Origin: Cryptomeria japonica
Taxonomy: Eukaryota > Streptophyta > Pinopsida > Cupressales > Cupressaceae
Reading direction: 5' to 3'
Assembly (NCBI RefSeq): GCF_030272615.1
Contig: NC_081407.1
Coordinates: forward strand, 377,509,132-377,573,131
Length of the DNA stretch: 64,000 nt
Within the stretch, counting starts at the first letter, position 1. Each line of letters starts with the position of its first letter. The translations under genes and the position numbers were made by a program. Below the pieces are notes generated by a model, which saw only the letters and a program-made list of their open reading frames with translations, made no database searches and was not told where the DNA came from. Positions 43,770 to 55,450 of the stretch are shown here, piece after piece.

Positions 43770-45770
43770 AAATAAATAATTTTAATATTATAATAAGAAG
43801 ATATAAATGATATGAAAGACAAGAAAAGACAACATAGAAAGTACTTAGTGAAAAATAATCAAATCTAATGAATGTCCAATTCTTAAAAAAAATAAAAATA
43901 AAATAAAATAAAATAAATAAAAAATAAAAATAAAAAAAATAAAAATAAAAATAAAAATAAAAAATAAAAATATCAAATGCATAATGTTAATTGAGAATTA
44001 CATCCTTTATGCATGTTAAAAATAAAAATTTCATGATGGAAGGCCTAGAGAAGTAGACTCAACAAATCAACATGAAACAGAAGGCCTTGCAGATGATGAA
44101 GAGATGTTATTTTTAGTATGGAGGCGAGGAGAAGGACTGGCTCTATCCAATAAATTTAATTATCATAAAAGAAAATGGGAATATCCAAAACATTTTGTAC
44201 AATTTAAGTTGAGGGTTATGGTTCAAACAAATGAATGTTTCCTATACATCCCTTTATAAAACATATGGGGAAGTAGAATTTGGACCAACCTTTATACCAA
44301 CTGACAAGAACTTAGTGAAAAACATATTCAATGAAATCAAACTGTTCATAATACAAGAAACATGAATTCATACAAAATAATATTAACAATGAATAATATT
44401 CATAATACCTCTACTAAATATGTTAGTTTTATATTAAATTTAATATGTAAGTGTTATATTAATTTTTTTTTTTTAAATTTATTTAAGATATTACTAATAA
44501 TATTGGTATATTATATTATATTGTTTTTTTTTAACTTTAGTTCTCTGAAAGCTACAAGATATAAATGCAAAAACAAGAGGGTAATTTGTAAAAAATAAAA
44601 ATGTATTAATGCGAAGTGAGATTATATTTACAAGTTTTAAAATATTTAGATTAAATTTAATCTTTTAATATCAATTTATTATTAAAAATATTAACTTGCA
44701 TCTAATGGAAAATTACAAGATATAAAAGACAAAAACTGTAAAATTAAACCATATTAATAAAAACTCTTCAAAAATTAAAAGTTGCCTCAAAATTTACATT
44801 TAGATAGTGGATTCATCAAACATATTAAAAGTTGAATAATGGTCAGTTAAGAAAAAATGATTATATAATACTAACCTAATGACAAGTACTAATAAAATTA
44901 AAACAAAAAAAAAACATTTTATTTTTCCCATCTCTTAGTAAAAATAAATAATTTTAGTATTATAATAACAAGGTAAAAATGATATGAAAGACAAGAAAAG
45001 ACAACATAGAGAGTACTTAGTGAGAAATAATCAAATCTAGTGAATGTTCCATTCCTTTTAATGACACAATTGACAGTTAACCATATTAATTTAAAGTAAA
45101 AAAAATTATTGAGTTACATTCTAGAAAAAATATGTCTATCGTAGATGTGTTGAATTTTTAACTATCAAATTTACAACAATACAACCTCTTTTGAAATAAT
45201 CTAATACTTATTCTTTACATACATAAATTTTATTTTAGTAACCAATTAACCCCAAATCTACATTCATTTGGATAACTTGTTTAACCCCAATTTTTAAATT
45301 GGCCTCTTTTGAAATCTTCATTACCTATTCTTTACATACATAGATTATATTTCATAAAAAAATGAATCTTAAATTTGAATTGATTTGGATAACTTTTATT
45401 GATAAGAAGAAAATTGTAGAGTTTTATTTTATTTTATTTTTTTTCATATCCTCCATGTTTTACAAATGAGAGAAAATTGGGAATAAAAAATATATTGCCT
45501 TAAATTCCAAAAATTTGTGAACAACTTAAGAAGCTAATATCACAGGGATATAATAAGTAAAAAACTAAATCAAATGCATAATGTTAATAGAGAATTCCAT
45601 CCTTTATGGGTGTTAAAAAAAAAAAGTATCCTGATGGAAGTCCTAGAACAAAAGAATCAACAAATCAATATGGAAACGGAAGGCCTTGCGGATGATGAAG
45701 AGATGGAAGGCTAGAAACTTGTGTTTTTGGAAGATTATGTATTCATGTTAGAATTATCAGAAGTGGAAAT
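43770..45770. repeat. Tandemly duplicated AT-rich unit with indels
   Basis: AGACAAGAAAAGACAACATA occurs at about 43818 and 44990. AAATGCATAATGTTAAT...GAGAATT occurs at about 43975 and 45572, and GAAGGCCTTGC(A/G)GATGATGA at about 44078 and 45678. The repeat seen at 5900-6350 follows each time (44130 and 45810). The units are therefore arranged head to tail, with about 0.4 kb extra in the second. Confidence 0.75.
43885..43971. repeat. A-rich microsatellite (AAAAT/AAAT)n
   Basis: A run of AAAAT, AAAAAT and AAAT units, interrupted only by length variation. Confidence 0.85.
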
Positions 45771-45773
45771 AGT

Positions 45774-47201
45774 AAATAGTTGTTAGAGTTATAAAATTTT
45801 AAATGTTACTCTGAATATTATATATAGTGAAAGGGATTGATCCTATCCAATAGTTTTCTTATCAAAAAGGAAAAAGGGAATATCAAAAACCCTTTGTACA
45901 ATTTAAGTTGAGATTTATGGTTCAAACAAATGAATGATTCCTATAATCCCTTTATAAAAGATATAGGGAAGAATTTTGAACTTCTAAATAGTGTCACAAG
46001 TGAAAAACATATTCAATGTAATCAAATTGTTCATAATACTTTTTTTTCTTCATAAAAAATAACATTAACAAGCTGATGAATAATATTCATAATACCTATA
46101 CTAAATATGCCATTGTGTTATCTTAAATTTCTTATTTTGAATTTATTTAATATATTATTAATAATATTATTATATTATATTATATTGTCTTGTTTTAACT
46201 TTAGTTTGGTGAAAGTTACAAGATATAAATAGAAAAACAAGAGGGTAATTTGTAAACAATAAAAATGTATCAATGGGAAATGGGATTATATATAAGTTTT
46301 CAAATATTTAGATTAATTTAATTCTTTAAATTTATTTATTTTATTATTAAAAATATTAACTTGCTTCTAATGGAAAATTACAAGATATAAAAGACAAAAA
46401 ATAGTAAAACATAATCTACTTACAAATTAAATCATATTAATTTAAATGTAGTGAATGTTCCATTAATTTGTAGATCCTAAATAATTGGTTGAATATTTGT
46501 TTGACGGTAAAAAAATTCTTCAAAAATTAAAAGTTGCACTAGCCTATGACAAGTACTAATAAATTTTTTTTTTTAAATTAAAAATTATTTTTTATTTCCA
46601 TGGCACTTTCCTACCATTCCCATCCCTTTTTTATATACATATGTTCAATTCACCTTCATCTTTTTCCTTCACTTTGAGGCATCTTGGTTTGATCCTTTGT
46701 TAGCACATAACATTTCACTATGGATAGCATTTTAAAAGGTAAACTCCACAAAGAGTAATATAAGGATAGTTTTCAATATGAAGAGAAAGTGTTTAAGAAA
46801 TTTAAAACATTAATATTATAATTGATAGATTTATAGTGTCTTTTCATATTTTATTTATAATATGAAATTAATTATAATAAATATAAATTTCAAATGTATT
46901 ATTAAGACAATTATTAAGCAAGAGTAAATATTTAGTATTTATAATTTATTTTAAAAATATTAAAATGATACAAATAAAGATTTCACTTAGAAATATCTTT
47001 TATATATATCTAATTTCATACATTATCTAATAGAAAATTATCAAAAAAAATAAATTACATAAAATTTTTAATTTCATATCTATTTAATAGAAAAACCCAC
47101 ACATTGAACAAATCATATTAGAGTTAAAAAAAATTACGTTACACATACTACCACCATAATCCCTCCATCTCTAGCATATATCACGATAATAATGTTATCC
47201 C
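45774..47201. repeat. Segmental duplication copy 2: downstream flank of the F-box gene
   Basis: Close match of 5861-6697, with an extra 583 bases at 46306-46888 that are ancestral. No coding frame. Confidence 0.8.
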
Positions 47202-47374
47202 TTACTCTCTCAATTTTCCTAAGAATTGATAATGATTCAGCTTCAGTTCAAATGCCATCATCATCGGTTCCCTTTCAACGAAATGAATTTTACAGGGAGG
47301 AAGGCATTGCCAAAACCCTTCCTTTAGATTATATGCAAACACCTCGCCACCAAATAAATTGCTGAAGCACAGGT
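47202..47374 (-). pseudogene. C-terminal end of F-box copy 2, cut off by an LTR insertion
   Basis: The minus strand encodes the equivalent of GGEVFAYNLKEGFWQ..LPPCKIHF and ends at the stop at 47202-47204, matching 6698-6870. The upstream part of the gene resumes at 51336. Confidence 0.75.
47370..47374. repeat. Target-site duplication, left (CAGGT)
   Basis: CAGGT precedes TGTAGTACCCC and recurs at 51336-51340 after GGGGCATTACA. Copy 1 has the unoccupied site with a single AAGGT at 6866-6870. Confidence 0.9.
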
Positions 47375-50300
47375 TGTAGTACCCCTACCGTAATCTATTT
47401 CTAACCTTGGTTTAATCTTGATTAGTTTATCTTAATATCATGTTAAAGTCAGATGTTTGATTTAACGCATAGCTATTGATGTGATTTTCACACTAGTTGT
47501 ATGCAAGTTTTCGTGTTCCTATTTCGTGGTATCAATATTGAGCTAACGTTTTCATTAAGTTATTATATATGTATGCATGTATGATCTTTGGTTGCAGGAA
47601 ATTTCAGGTACAACGCCGCATGAGTGCGAGGTTCATCTTCACCTGGATGTACAGGTTTGAGTGTACCTTTTTAATCCTTAGAGTTGGATTAGGTGGTCGT
47701 AAGACCCTAGTTGACCTTAGTCGTGCTCCAGTGAGCATCGCCAGTCGTCGTCGGTAATCCCTGTTGTTTGGGTTGCGAGTCGTTTGTTTGGTTGACCTTC
47801 TCGATTTGCGTGCTTGGTGTGCATGGTTAAATTGATTGATTAGTCCTTAGTAATTATCTTGATTAAATTTGCGTTTGTGCATTGAAGATTAATGGGTTAA
47901 ATTAATCTAGTTTCCGTTATGCGATTTCCGTTGATTTGGATTGCTCATTTTTAATTGGGAGTAAATTCGATTAAATGTCTGATCTTGAATATTAAATGCA
48001 TTTATATATGCTGTTGAAAAAGAAGTTTTATATTTTATCGCCATAGACTTAAATTGTATTCTGTTGGATTATTAAATTTGAAAGGTTTAATTGAATTAAA
48101 GGAAGAAATCGATTTTTAATTTGAATAGCAAGTTAATTTGTTGCTATAGTTAGAAAGTATTAAATTTGGAGAATTATTTGTAAATAAAGTTTTTAATTCC
48201 AAAATAGAAATTTTGGGTCAACTCTTCCATATAACCCAAATTTGGGGAAAAATGGAGGGATGGACAAATTTGGAGAATTTTTAGTTGGAAAGAAAATTTG
48301 GAATGAAAATGGGAGTTTTTGGGGAAGGAATGATGCTAGATCTGGCAGGTGGGCTCTCCTTCAGCCATTCCAGGATTGCGTATTAAGGTAGGATTCTGAT
48401 TTGCTTTTCTTGTTGCCAAATCCAATCTTTGATTGCTTTCAGTTTTAATTTGGATTGTGGGTTTAAATCCATGCTTTAGTTGTGTTCTTCAAGAAGATTT
48501 TATGGCTGTATCATTGTGTTAAATGGATCCTTTTCGTCAAAATGGGTCTTGATGGAAATGGTTTGGGTTTTGAAATAACCTCTTGTATGATTGAATCGGA
48601 ATATACAATTTTTGAAGCATTTCATGTCTTCCGTTGTTTATGAAAATGAACTGTGTTTCAAAAAAAAAAATAATATAAAAATGCCGAACTGTGTGTTCAA
48701 AGAAAATCTATCATTTTTGAACTGTGTTTTGTTTTTGGTTAGCGCTGTGTTAAGCACCGAACTGGGCATTTTTTTTATTGTTTTGAACTGTGGGTCGGGG
48801 TTTGGGAGAGCGGGGAGCGGAGCTCCACCCGCTCCCCTCCCCTCCCCCACTCTTCCCCCTTCTCCCCGCTCGTTCCCTTCGCTTCCCCCACCCGCTGGCG
48901 TTAAAACTCCGGCCGCGGCACACTGCGGTGGCCGCAGGGCCGTGGTGGCCGCAGGGCGCCGCGGAGCCTGCGGGCACCGCAGCGGCGCCGCCGCTCGGGT
49001 AACGCCCGGTGGCTAGGGTTAGGGTTACGGCCGCCCTCGCCGCTATTTTAATGCGTTTTTGTTGTTTTAAACATGGTTTAAAAAAAAAAAATGATTGTTT
49101 TAATGTATTTTGTTTAGTATTTAAAAAAAAACATATGATATGTTATATCATTTTAATGAAAGATATTTTAATGTTAAATGTTATTTAGCTTCCTAATTAT
49201 GAATGAGGTAGCATTAATCTTGAAAGGTTGATTGGATATTGATTAACGTTATAAAGGAGTTTATAGGCTAATTGTTATTCAACGTCATTTCGTGGCGTAT
49301 GCCCTCTTCCTAATTAAGTCCTACAACTGTTATTTCGCAATTGAATATTGTTGTTTTTATTCTTATCATTTGAGTAATTGAAAAGTAGTGAAATATTTAT
49401 CATTGGGCACTAGAAATTTAAACGATATGCTTTGGAAATGATTATCTCCATTTAGATTCTCTTTTTACATTTTATTTCCGTAATCCGTATAATGTATCTG
49501 GAATTGAAATTATGAATCTGTAGTGATCGATTTTAATGTTTAAATCAATTTGAGGAATATTGTCTTTTCTGATTAATGCCTTGCAAGTTTAATTTCTGTA
49601 TTCGCCTTTAATTATGAAATGGCATGTTTTGCTTTGTTTAGTAGGACCCTGTCGTATGGATTGACATGGGGTACCTGTTTCAGACATCTGTTCTGAGTGA
49701 CTGTTGTATTGTGGTGTTGTCATAGTAGGTCATATCCTCTTTGTGTGAGTCGAATGATGATTTGTGGTTGACCATTGTTGGTCAGGTCTCTAGGTAGAGT
49801 ACCGTTAGTAAGTGCTCATCTTTGAGTCGTGTTTGACCAGATGATTGTCTCTCTCTTCTTGAACTCCGCTCATCTGACCATGTGTATTCCTTGGTTTTGA
49901 GTTCATCCGAGTATAGTCTAGTGTCGTATGGGCAAGTGGCTTTCGATTGGGGGCCGCGCCCAAAGTGGCTGCTGGGTAACCCGTCGAAAGTGAGTCTAAT
50001 AAGTGATAACCTTTAAGTAGATTAGAATGTAATCTCTAAATAAGATAATGTGCCTCACACATGGGATGAGTGCTATCATAGATTCGACATGTTGTGAGAA
50101 GGCCTGAAATGGCAAACCATCTTCCTTGTCTTCATGAGAGGATGTGTGGGTCCACATGAGGCTTGGATGGGCCGGAAGCTCAGATTAGGTTGCCAGGGTA
50201 ACCCAGTGTATGGGGCCGGGACCTATGAAGACTTGCCATGGTATCCATACCAGGTTGTGTGATGACACTTGTCCCTACATTCGCTAGAGTGTTGTCGTTT

Positions 50301-51335
50301 TGTCCTGTTAGGAGTACCTTTGTGGGTCGTCCTTTTGTCTCTACCCTTGTGAGTGTTAGTTTCATGATAGCCCTTGGGTGGTGATGGCTCAGTCTTGTGG
50401 ATGCTCTTTTAGACCTCTTGTTTTAGCTTTGATTATGTTCAGCTGGATCCTGTTCTTTTAAAGGATCGTTTATGTATTAATTGACCGATGCGGTTGTTGT
50501 ATATTGTTTATGTATCGCCTTGATGGCTGGAATGTAATGGTGTAACCTCTTGTATTCTTAACTTTATTATTTATCAGAGGCATCTTGGAGTTGAGCAGAC
50601 CCGGAGATGTAGCCCTTTAGGGGTGAACTCCGAGATCATTATGGTGTTATGTTATGTATTCTCTTATGTTTCCTTTATTCATCTTTTTCATGTATGATTA
50701 ACTTATATTAGAATGGTTAAGTGGATAAATGCAATTAACTTTAAATGCTTATATTCAGTTCTTTCTTGAATGTCTTGTTGATCGAATGCCTTAGTGGTTT
50801 AGATGATATTTATCGTAGGTGCATGTATGTAATTGTCTTTTTAAATGCAATGAATTGGAGTATGAAAGAATGTAACTTAGAGTAATGAATTATGCTCAGT
50901 TGTTGTTAAGGAATTTAAATATGCTCGGAAAGATCTCTTATGTTATGATGAAATCCTAGTGTATTAGAATGTTAGATGTATGGTTTGTAATTTTAAATGA
51001 AAAGCTTGAATGAAGATTATAAATGGATCTTAATGGATGAATCATTGCTTGTGAATTATATTTCCATCCTTTGAAAGAAATTATCCTGATTAAGAATTAT
51101 CTCATTGTTAGATTTTCAGCTTATTGGATTAATTGTGTGAGTTAAATGAATTGTGAAATTTAAGTAATCTCGTTGGGAAACTCTTTAGGTGTTAGTTGAT
51201 GTCTTCCGCCATGTAATCTGAATCTTTGATATCTTGTTGCATCTTATGTGTTGTAACTTTTTAAAAAAAAAAAATTTGCTCTCTATTCTTGTGTTATGGC
51301 TTAATCCCTTCGGGGTTTCCTGGCGGGGCATTACA
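47375..51335. mobile_element. Solo LTR of 3961 bp inserted in F-box copy 2
   Basis: The insertion is bounded by TGTAGTACCCC and GGGGCATTACA (TG...CA ends; 9 of 11 terminal bases are inverted repeats) and a 5-bp target-site duplication. The empty site is visible in copy 1 at 6866-6870. I found no internal repeat of either end, no primer site and no coding region, so a solo LTR left by recombination is the simplest reading. Nearly 4 kb is very long for an LTR; large LARD- or Ogre-type LTRs reach this size. A CpG-rich block lies at 48790-49050 in otherwise AT-rich sequence. The short frames 47569-47757 and 48591-49016 are not supported as genes. Confidence 0.85.
48790..49050. other. GC-rich block inside the solo LTR
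   Basis: The sequence changes abruptly to runs of CTCCCCTCCCCTCCCCC followed by CGGCCGCGG-type repeats (GGTGGCCGCAGGGC twice), then returns to AT-rich. It includes CTAGGGTTAGGGTTACGG at 49013-49030. It could be the LTR's promoter or enhancer region; this is inference. Confidence 0.6.
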
Positions 51336-51340
51336 CAGGT
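51336..51340. repeat. Target-site duplication, right (CAGGT)
   Basis: Partner of CAGGT at 47370-47374. Confidence 0.9.
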
Positions 51341-51529
51341 AATCTCCCACACAAGCACACTTCCGATACCACAAATCATTACGGAGATATTGAGGAAGCA
51401 AAGATATTGAGGGAGCGACTATGGAGGCATTCTTGCAAACTCTTTCCAATTCCAAACCAACTTATCTTCCTCGTGTTGAGCCAACTCCTAGATAACAATA
51501 CCCTTCTTGTTTGCATCAATTCCGCCAAG

Positions 51530-51890
51530 TGATGTGTGAGTTCTTCCCAGCCTCAGATTGTTGTGTGGAATGGATGCATTAATTCCACCAAGCATCGGAT
51601 TGTTGTGTGGAATGGATGCATTAATTCCACCAAGCATTGGATTGTTGTGTACAATGGATGTGTCAGTTCCACCAAGTTGTGGAAGACTTCTGCCAATAGA
51701 TGCATTAATTCCACCAACCCATGGGTTCATTGGGCCAAACATCATATTGTTTATGTGTGATGAGGATGCAAGAATCCCACCAAGAGTCCAATTGTTGTGT
51801 GATGTGGATGCATGAATTCCGTCGTACAATGGATGAATCCCTCCATGCAATGGGTGAATCCCGCCAAGCACTGGGTCTGTTCCCCCAAGT
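51530..51890 (-). repeat. Coding minisatellite of about 42 bp units in F-box copy 2
   Basis: Two nearly identical neighbours (GGATTGTTGTGTGGAATGGA... at about 51597 and the unit before it) and several diverged ones encode (P)MLGGINASIPHNN. The two youngest units differ by very few bases, so the array was still changing after the gene duplicated. Confidence 0.8.
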
Positions 51891-52840
51891 GATGGAAAGT
51901 TGGGTGGAATAGATCGCTCAATCATGTCAAGCCACTGCTCATACCGCTCGTCAAAGGTCCCCACCACAAGAATAGATGAGCCATATGAAACCATAGAGAA
52001 ACCATTCGCATGCAGATTATCAACATTTCGGGGTAATGGAGCTACTCTAATGGGGTTGATAAAACCCTCATCTTGGATTTTGAAACTAATAACTGTCGTA
52101 GGCGATGCTCCCTTCCAGAAAAGAACACCATTACACTCAACCATTTCATGACAGAATATTCTAGATCTCATTTCCCATGCAAACTGACACTTAATCCTCC
52201 ATGAATCTTCAACATAGTGGTAAATTTGGAAGTTAAATTTTGGAGAATTCGAACAAACTACCAAATAAGGCTCTTTGTTTTCTCCCTCCACAATATGGAT
52301 GAATTTCTCAGTCAAATCTATTTCTATCTCTGGATAAGATCTATCAAGGGGATTGCAAACAAATAATTGATTGGAAGATTTTTGAAATGATAGTAATCCC
52401 TGCCCTATGCTAGATAAATCTCTTATAAACTCTCTCTCAGGATTTGGGAGAATAAAGAGAGGGAGGGTCGTCCATTTTTGTGCAGAGAAGCAGTAGACCA
52501 TGCAACACCAATTTCTATATTCATCTTGACCACAGATATGAATCCATGGATTTCGGATGAACAGCGAAGATAGAAAACTTTGTGAAGACAAAATAAAATT
52601 CCATTCATTAGAAACCATGCAAGAGCTCCAGATTGATTGAAATGAAATCTTTCCAAATATCAACTCCTTCATAGCTTGAGGCAAATTAGATATATCCCCT
52701 TGTCCTATGTATCCTTCAACTATTGTAATCAATTTTCGCTCCATTCTTTTCAGCTCCCATACTTCCGAGCACTTAATGGCTTTGTATTGACAATTCAATA
52801 AACCTTGAATTAAGTATATATCTATTTCATCCTCACTCAC

Positions 52841-53389
52841 TCCTTGTTATATGCATTTCAGATTGAGTGCATTATTGGAATAAGAGCAGCTGACATGCCA
52901 AAAAAAAATATAAAATAAAATAAATAAGATAAAAATATCCATAAAAACACTCAATTAATAGATCTTATTTTTGGTAATTTTTATTGTTGAACTAAAGAAA
53001 TATATATACAAACACAACAACCATTTATTTCATTCATATAAAAATATGAATACACAACAAATAAATTTAAGAGACTATGACTATAAAGTAGATAATTTTA
53101 GTCTATACAAGAATTCCAAAAATTAATATCAATCTTTTTTTTTTTTAAAATGACCTTAAAATTGCCTCAAAAGTAGCCAGCATCTTTAAAATAATTTGAT
53201 CACTAAATTTCAAGAAATATTCTTAAACATGTTATTGTTTATCATTTGATCACATTTATTAATTGATCCAAATTCATAATGTTGGGTAAACAATACTCTT
53301 AAACATTATTCAATTGAATAGTGAAAACACAATTTTTCCCTATAAGAGTAAAATAAATATCTAACACATTGACATGGACAAGGTTTATT
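52841..53389. repeat. 5' flank of F-box copy 2
   Basis: It matches 8297-9180, except that about 360 bases of copy 1 (8400-8740) are missing here (junction near 52935). No coding frame. Confidence 0.7.
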
Positions 53390-55450
53390 ATCTAAGATGG
53401 AGTAGATAAGGACCATTAGGGTTTCTGGAGGCAATAGCTCTATAGGGGATGATTTAAAGGATGGAGGAGAGGGAAATGGTGATAATGGCTGGGTATTTCA
53501 TGCAACTTGTTGCCTCTTGTACAATGGGTTTATGGTTTGGCAGTGGATCTTGCTTGTTTTATACTTCCTCCCTTCCTTTTGGGTTTTGTAGCCGCATATT
53601 TTGTGGTTGCCCCTGTCTTGAATCTTGTTTACTCAAACCCTTCTTTTTCCTTTTTCTAAGACTAGAGGATTCCCTTCGTTTGTTCGGTAGGTGAGCCATT
53701 AGTGGGGGTCGAATTCGTTTTCTACGCTTTGTTCCATTTTGGGGGGGTTGCTGGGTGTTACACCATTATTGGTGGCCTTGCCTGCTTTGCTATTTTTTTG
53801 TGTTATTGTTGGCTAAGGTTTTGTTGTTACCTTTGGCTCTATGTCCCTTCACTTCCCCCCATGTTTTTATCTTTTTCGGGTGTTATTTTTGTGGCTTATG
53901 TATTTCTCTTGGCCTTGTAGTGTTTATGTGGTGATCTCTCATCTATTGATGCTTTTTGTGTGCTCCTGTGGGGTTGGATCGGTGATGGGAGAATTTGTGT
54001 TGGTGGTGGGCCCTTCTTTTTGGTCACCTTCGTACATTCTTTGAGTTTTTTAGGTGTGGACTCTTTTATTTTGTTTTGTTGGTCGTATAGAGAGGGGCTT
54101 GTCTTATGAACATGGATTTGTCCTTTAGTTCCATGGGCATCTTGGTTGGGATAGTCTTGCCTTCCATTCAAGGAGGCTAGATTTTTTGTGTCCCTTCCTT
54201 CAGGCCAAGGGTTTTGAAGGTGCTTCATTTTCTATTCCTTTGAGTGACCTTATAGAGGTAGGTCTTGAAGATATAGTGTTTAGTGATGATCCTCTTAATG
54301 GGTGTGTTTGTGGTTTTTAAGTGTTATTTAGGATGGCGTTTCTCTTCTAAGTGGTTATTATTCTTGTGCTAAAGTGGGAAGACTTGGTGTTGGTGTTGAG
54401 GGTTGGTTACATTGGGGGTGTTTAACCGAACAAGGCTCGTTATGCTACGTGCCTACTTTGGTGTCGGGTTCCTACTATTATTGGAGGACGCTACCATTAT
54501 TAGGGATATTTTCTTCTACCCCTCACTCCCCCTTTGATGTGTGGTTCCTCACTGGGTTAATGCCTATTGGAAAGAGTTTGAAAGGTACTTCATTTTTTTC
54601 CTCTGAGTTCAACCCTATGGAGGTGAATTTTGAAGTTACAATATTTAGTTAGGCTCACCTTGATATGCGTGTTTGGTGATTTTTATGTGTTCAAGATGGT
54701 CTTTCTCTTCGTAGTGGTTTATCTCCTTGTGCCAAAGTGTTTATGTTCTTAGTGGTTACCTTGGGGGTGTTTAACTAGAGAGGGATCCTGTTGTTGTGTG
54801 CCTTCTTTGGTACTAGATTCTTTCTACTATTAAAGGACGCTACCATTTGCGAGGATCTCTACTTCTACCCCTTGCTCCCCCTTTCATGTGTGGTGCCTTG
54901 TTGGGTTCATGCCTATGAGACCTCTCTTTCTATGTAGGATTGGGGTCATTTTATTTCTAGATTATTTCTAAGGGAATTTTCCCCTATGTCTCTCCTTTCT
55001 AGGATGTTATTCCCTAATGTTCTTATTGATAGTTGACCTATTAAGGTGGCCCATGTAGGTTTTTTTGATAGCCTTGTTAACAAAATGTTGTAAAATTCCT
55101 TCCCAAATTTGTTGGTTATTGCTTGGCCCTATGGTTGGTTTGTTTCCAACTCATAAGAGGTTGTTAACAATATGGTTCAAGGTGCATTCCTAAACTAATA
55201 TATTCTGATTAGATGGTCTTGTGGGTTCAGGACTATGGTTCCTTCCAGTTATCGCTTGGGTCAAAATTCTCTCTTCGAAAAAGGGTCTACCTTTTTTGGT
55301 GTTGTTTGGGTTGTCTCACTGCTTGTGAACTCTTTTCTTTTTCATGCCTCTAGGGTGACTTGTTGTAGTATGATCCTATCTTAATTTTTATTTTGTTATG
55401 GTATATGGGCTTATCCCACTTTTTAAAATCGAAACATGGATGAGATGTAT
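53390..55450 (+). mobile_element. Tail region of a non-LTR retroelement family, copy 2
   Basis: Duplicate of 9190-11170, including the internal tandem pair (about 54330 and 54695) and the 3' end GGGCTTATCCCACTTTTTAA. Small indels distinguish the copies. No protein-like frame. Confidence 0.55.

Larger units (their letters stand above)
51336..52840 (-). pseudogene. F-box protein pseudogene, copy 2
   Basis: The frame from ATG 52840 is open for 450 codons to TAG 51488. Residues 50-93 are the F-box (DISNLPQAMKELIFGKISFQ) and 94-300 the start of a kelch-like propeller. Residues about 315-442 are LGGI(N/H)ASI.HNNPM-type repeats. The TAG stands where copy 1 has TGG (IVIWELAQ), and a second TAG near 51419 replaces CAG. 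A 17-base insertion near 51390 and the solo LTR then break the C-terminus. Copy 2 keeps sense codons at both positions where copy 1 has stops. A 450-residue protein lacking the last propeller blades could still be made, but its function is doubtful. Confidence 0.8.

Noticed and set aside
48591-49016. 141-codon frame with a Pro/Ala/Arg-rich second half inside the solo LTR
   Set aside because: The length comes from the GC-rich block, where stops are rare. Overlapping frames are open on the other strand too, and no domain is visible.
49013-49030. Telomere-like (TTAGGG)2
   Set aside because: Only two units, within a GC-rich LTR block. Most plant telomeres use TTTAGGG, and no longer array is present.
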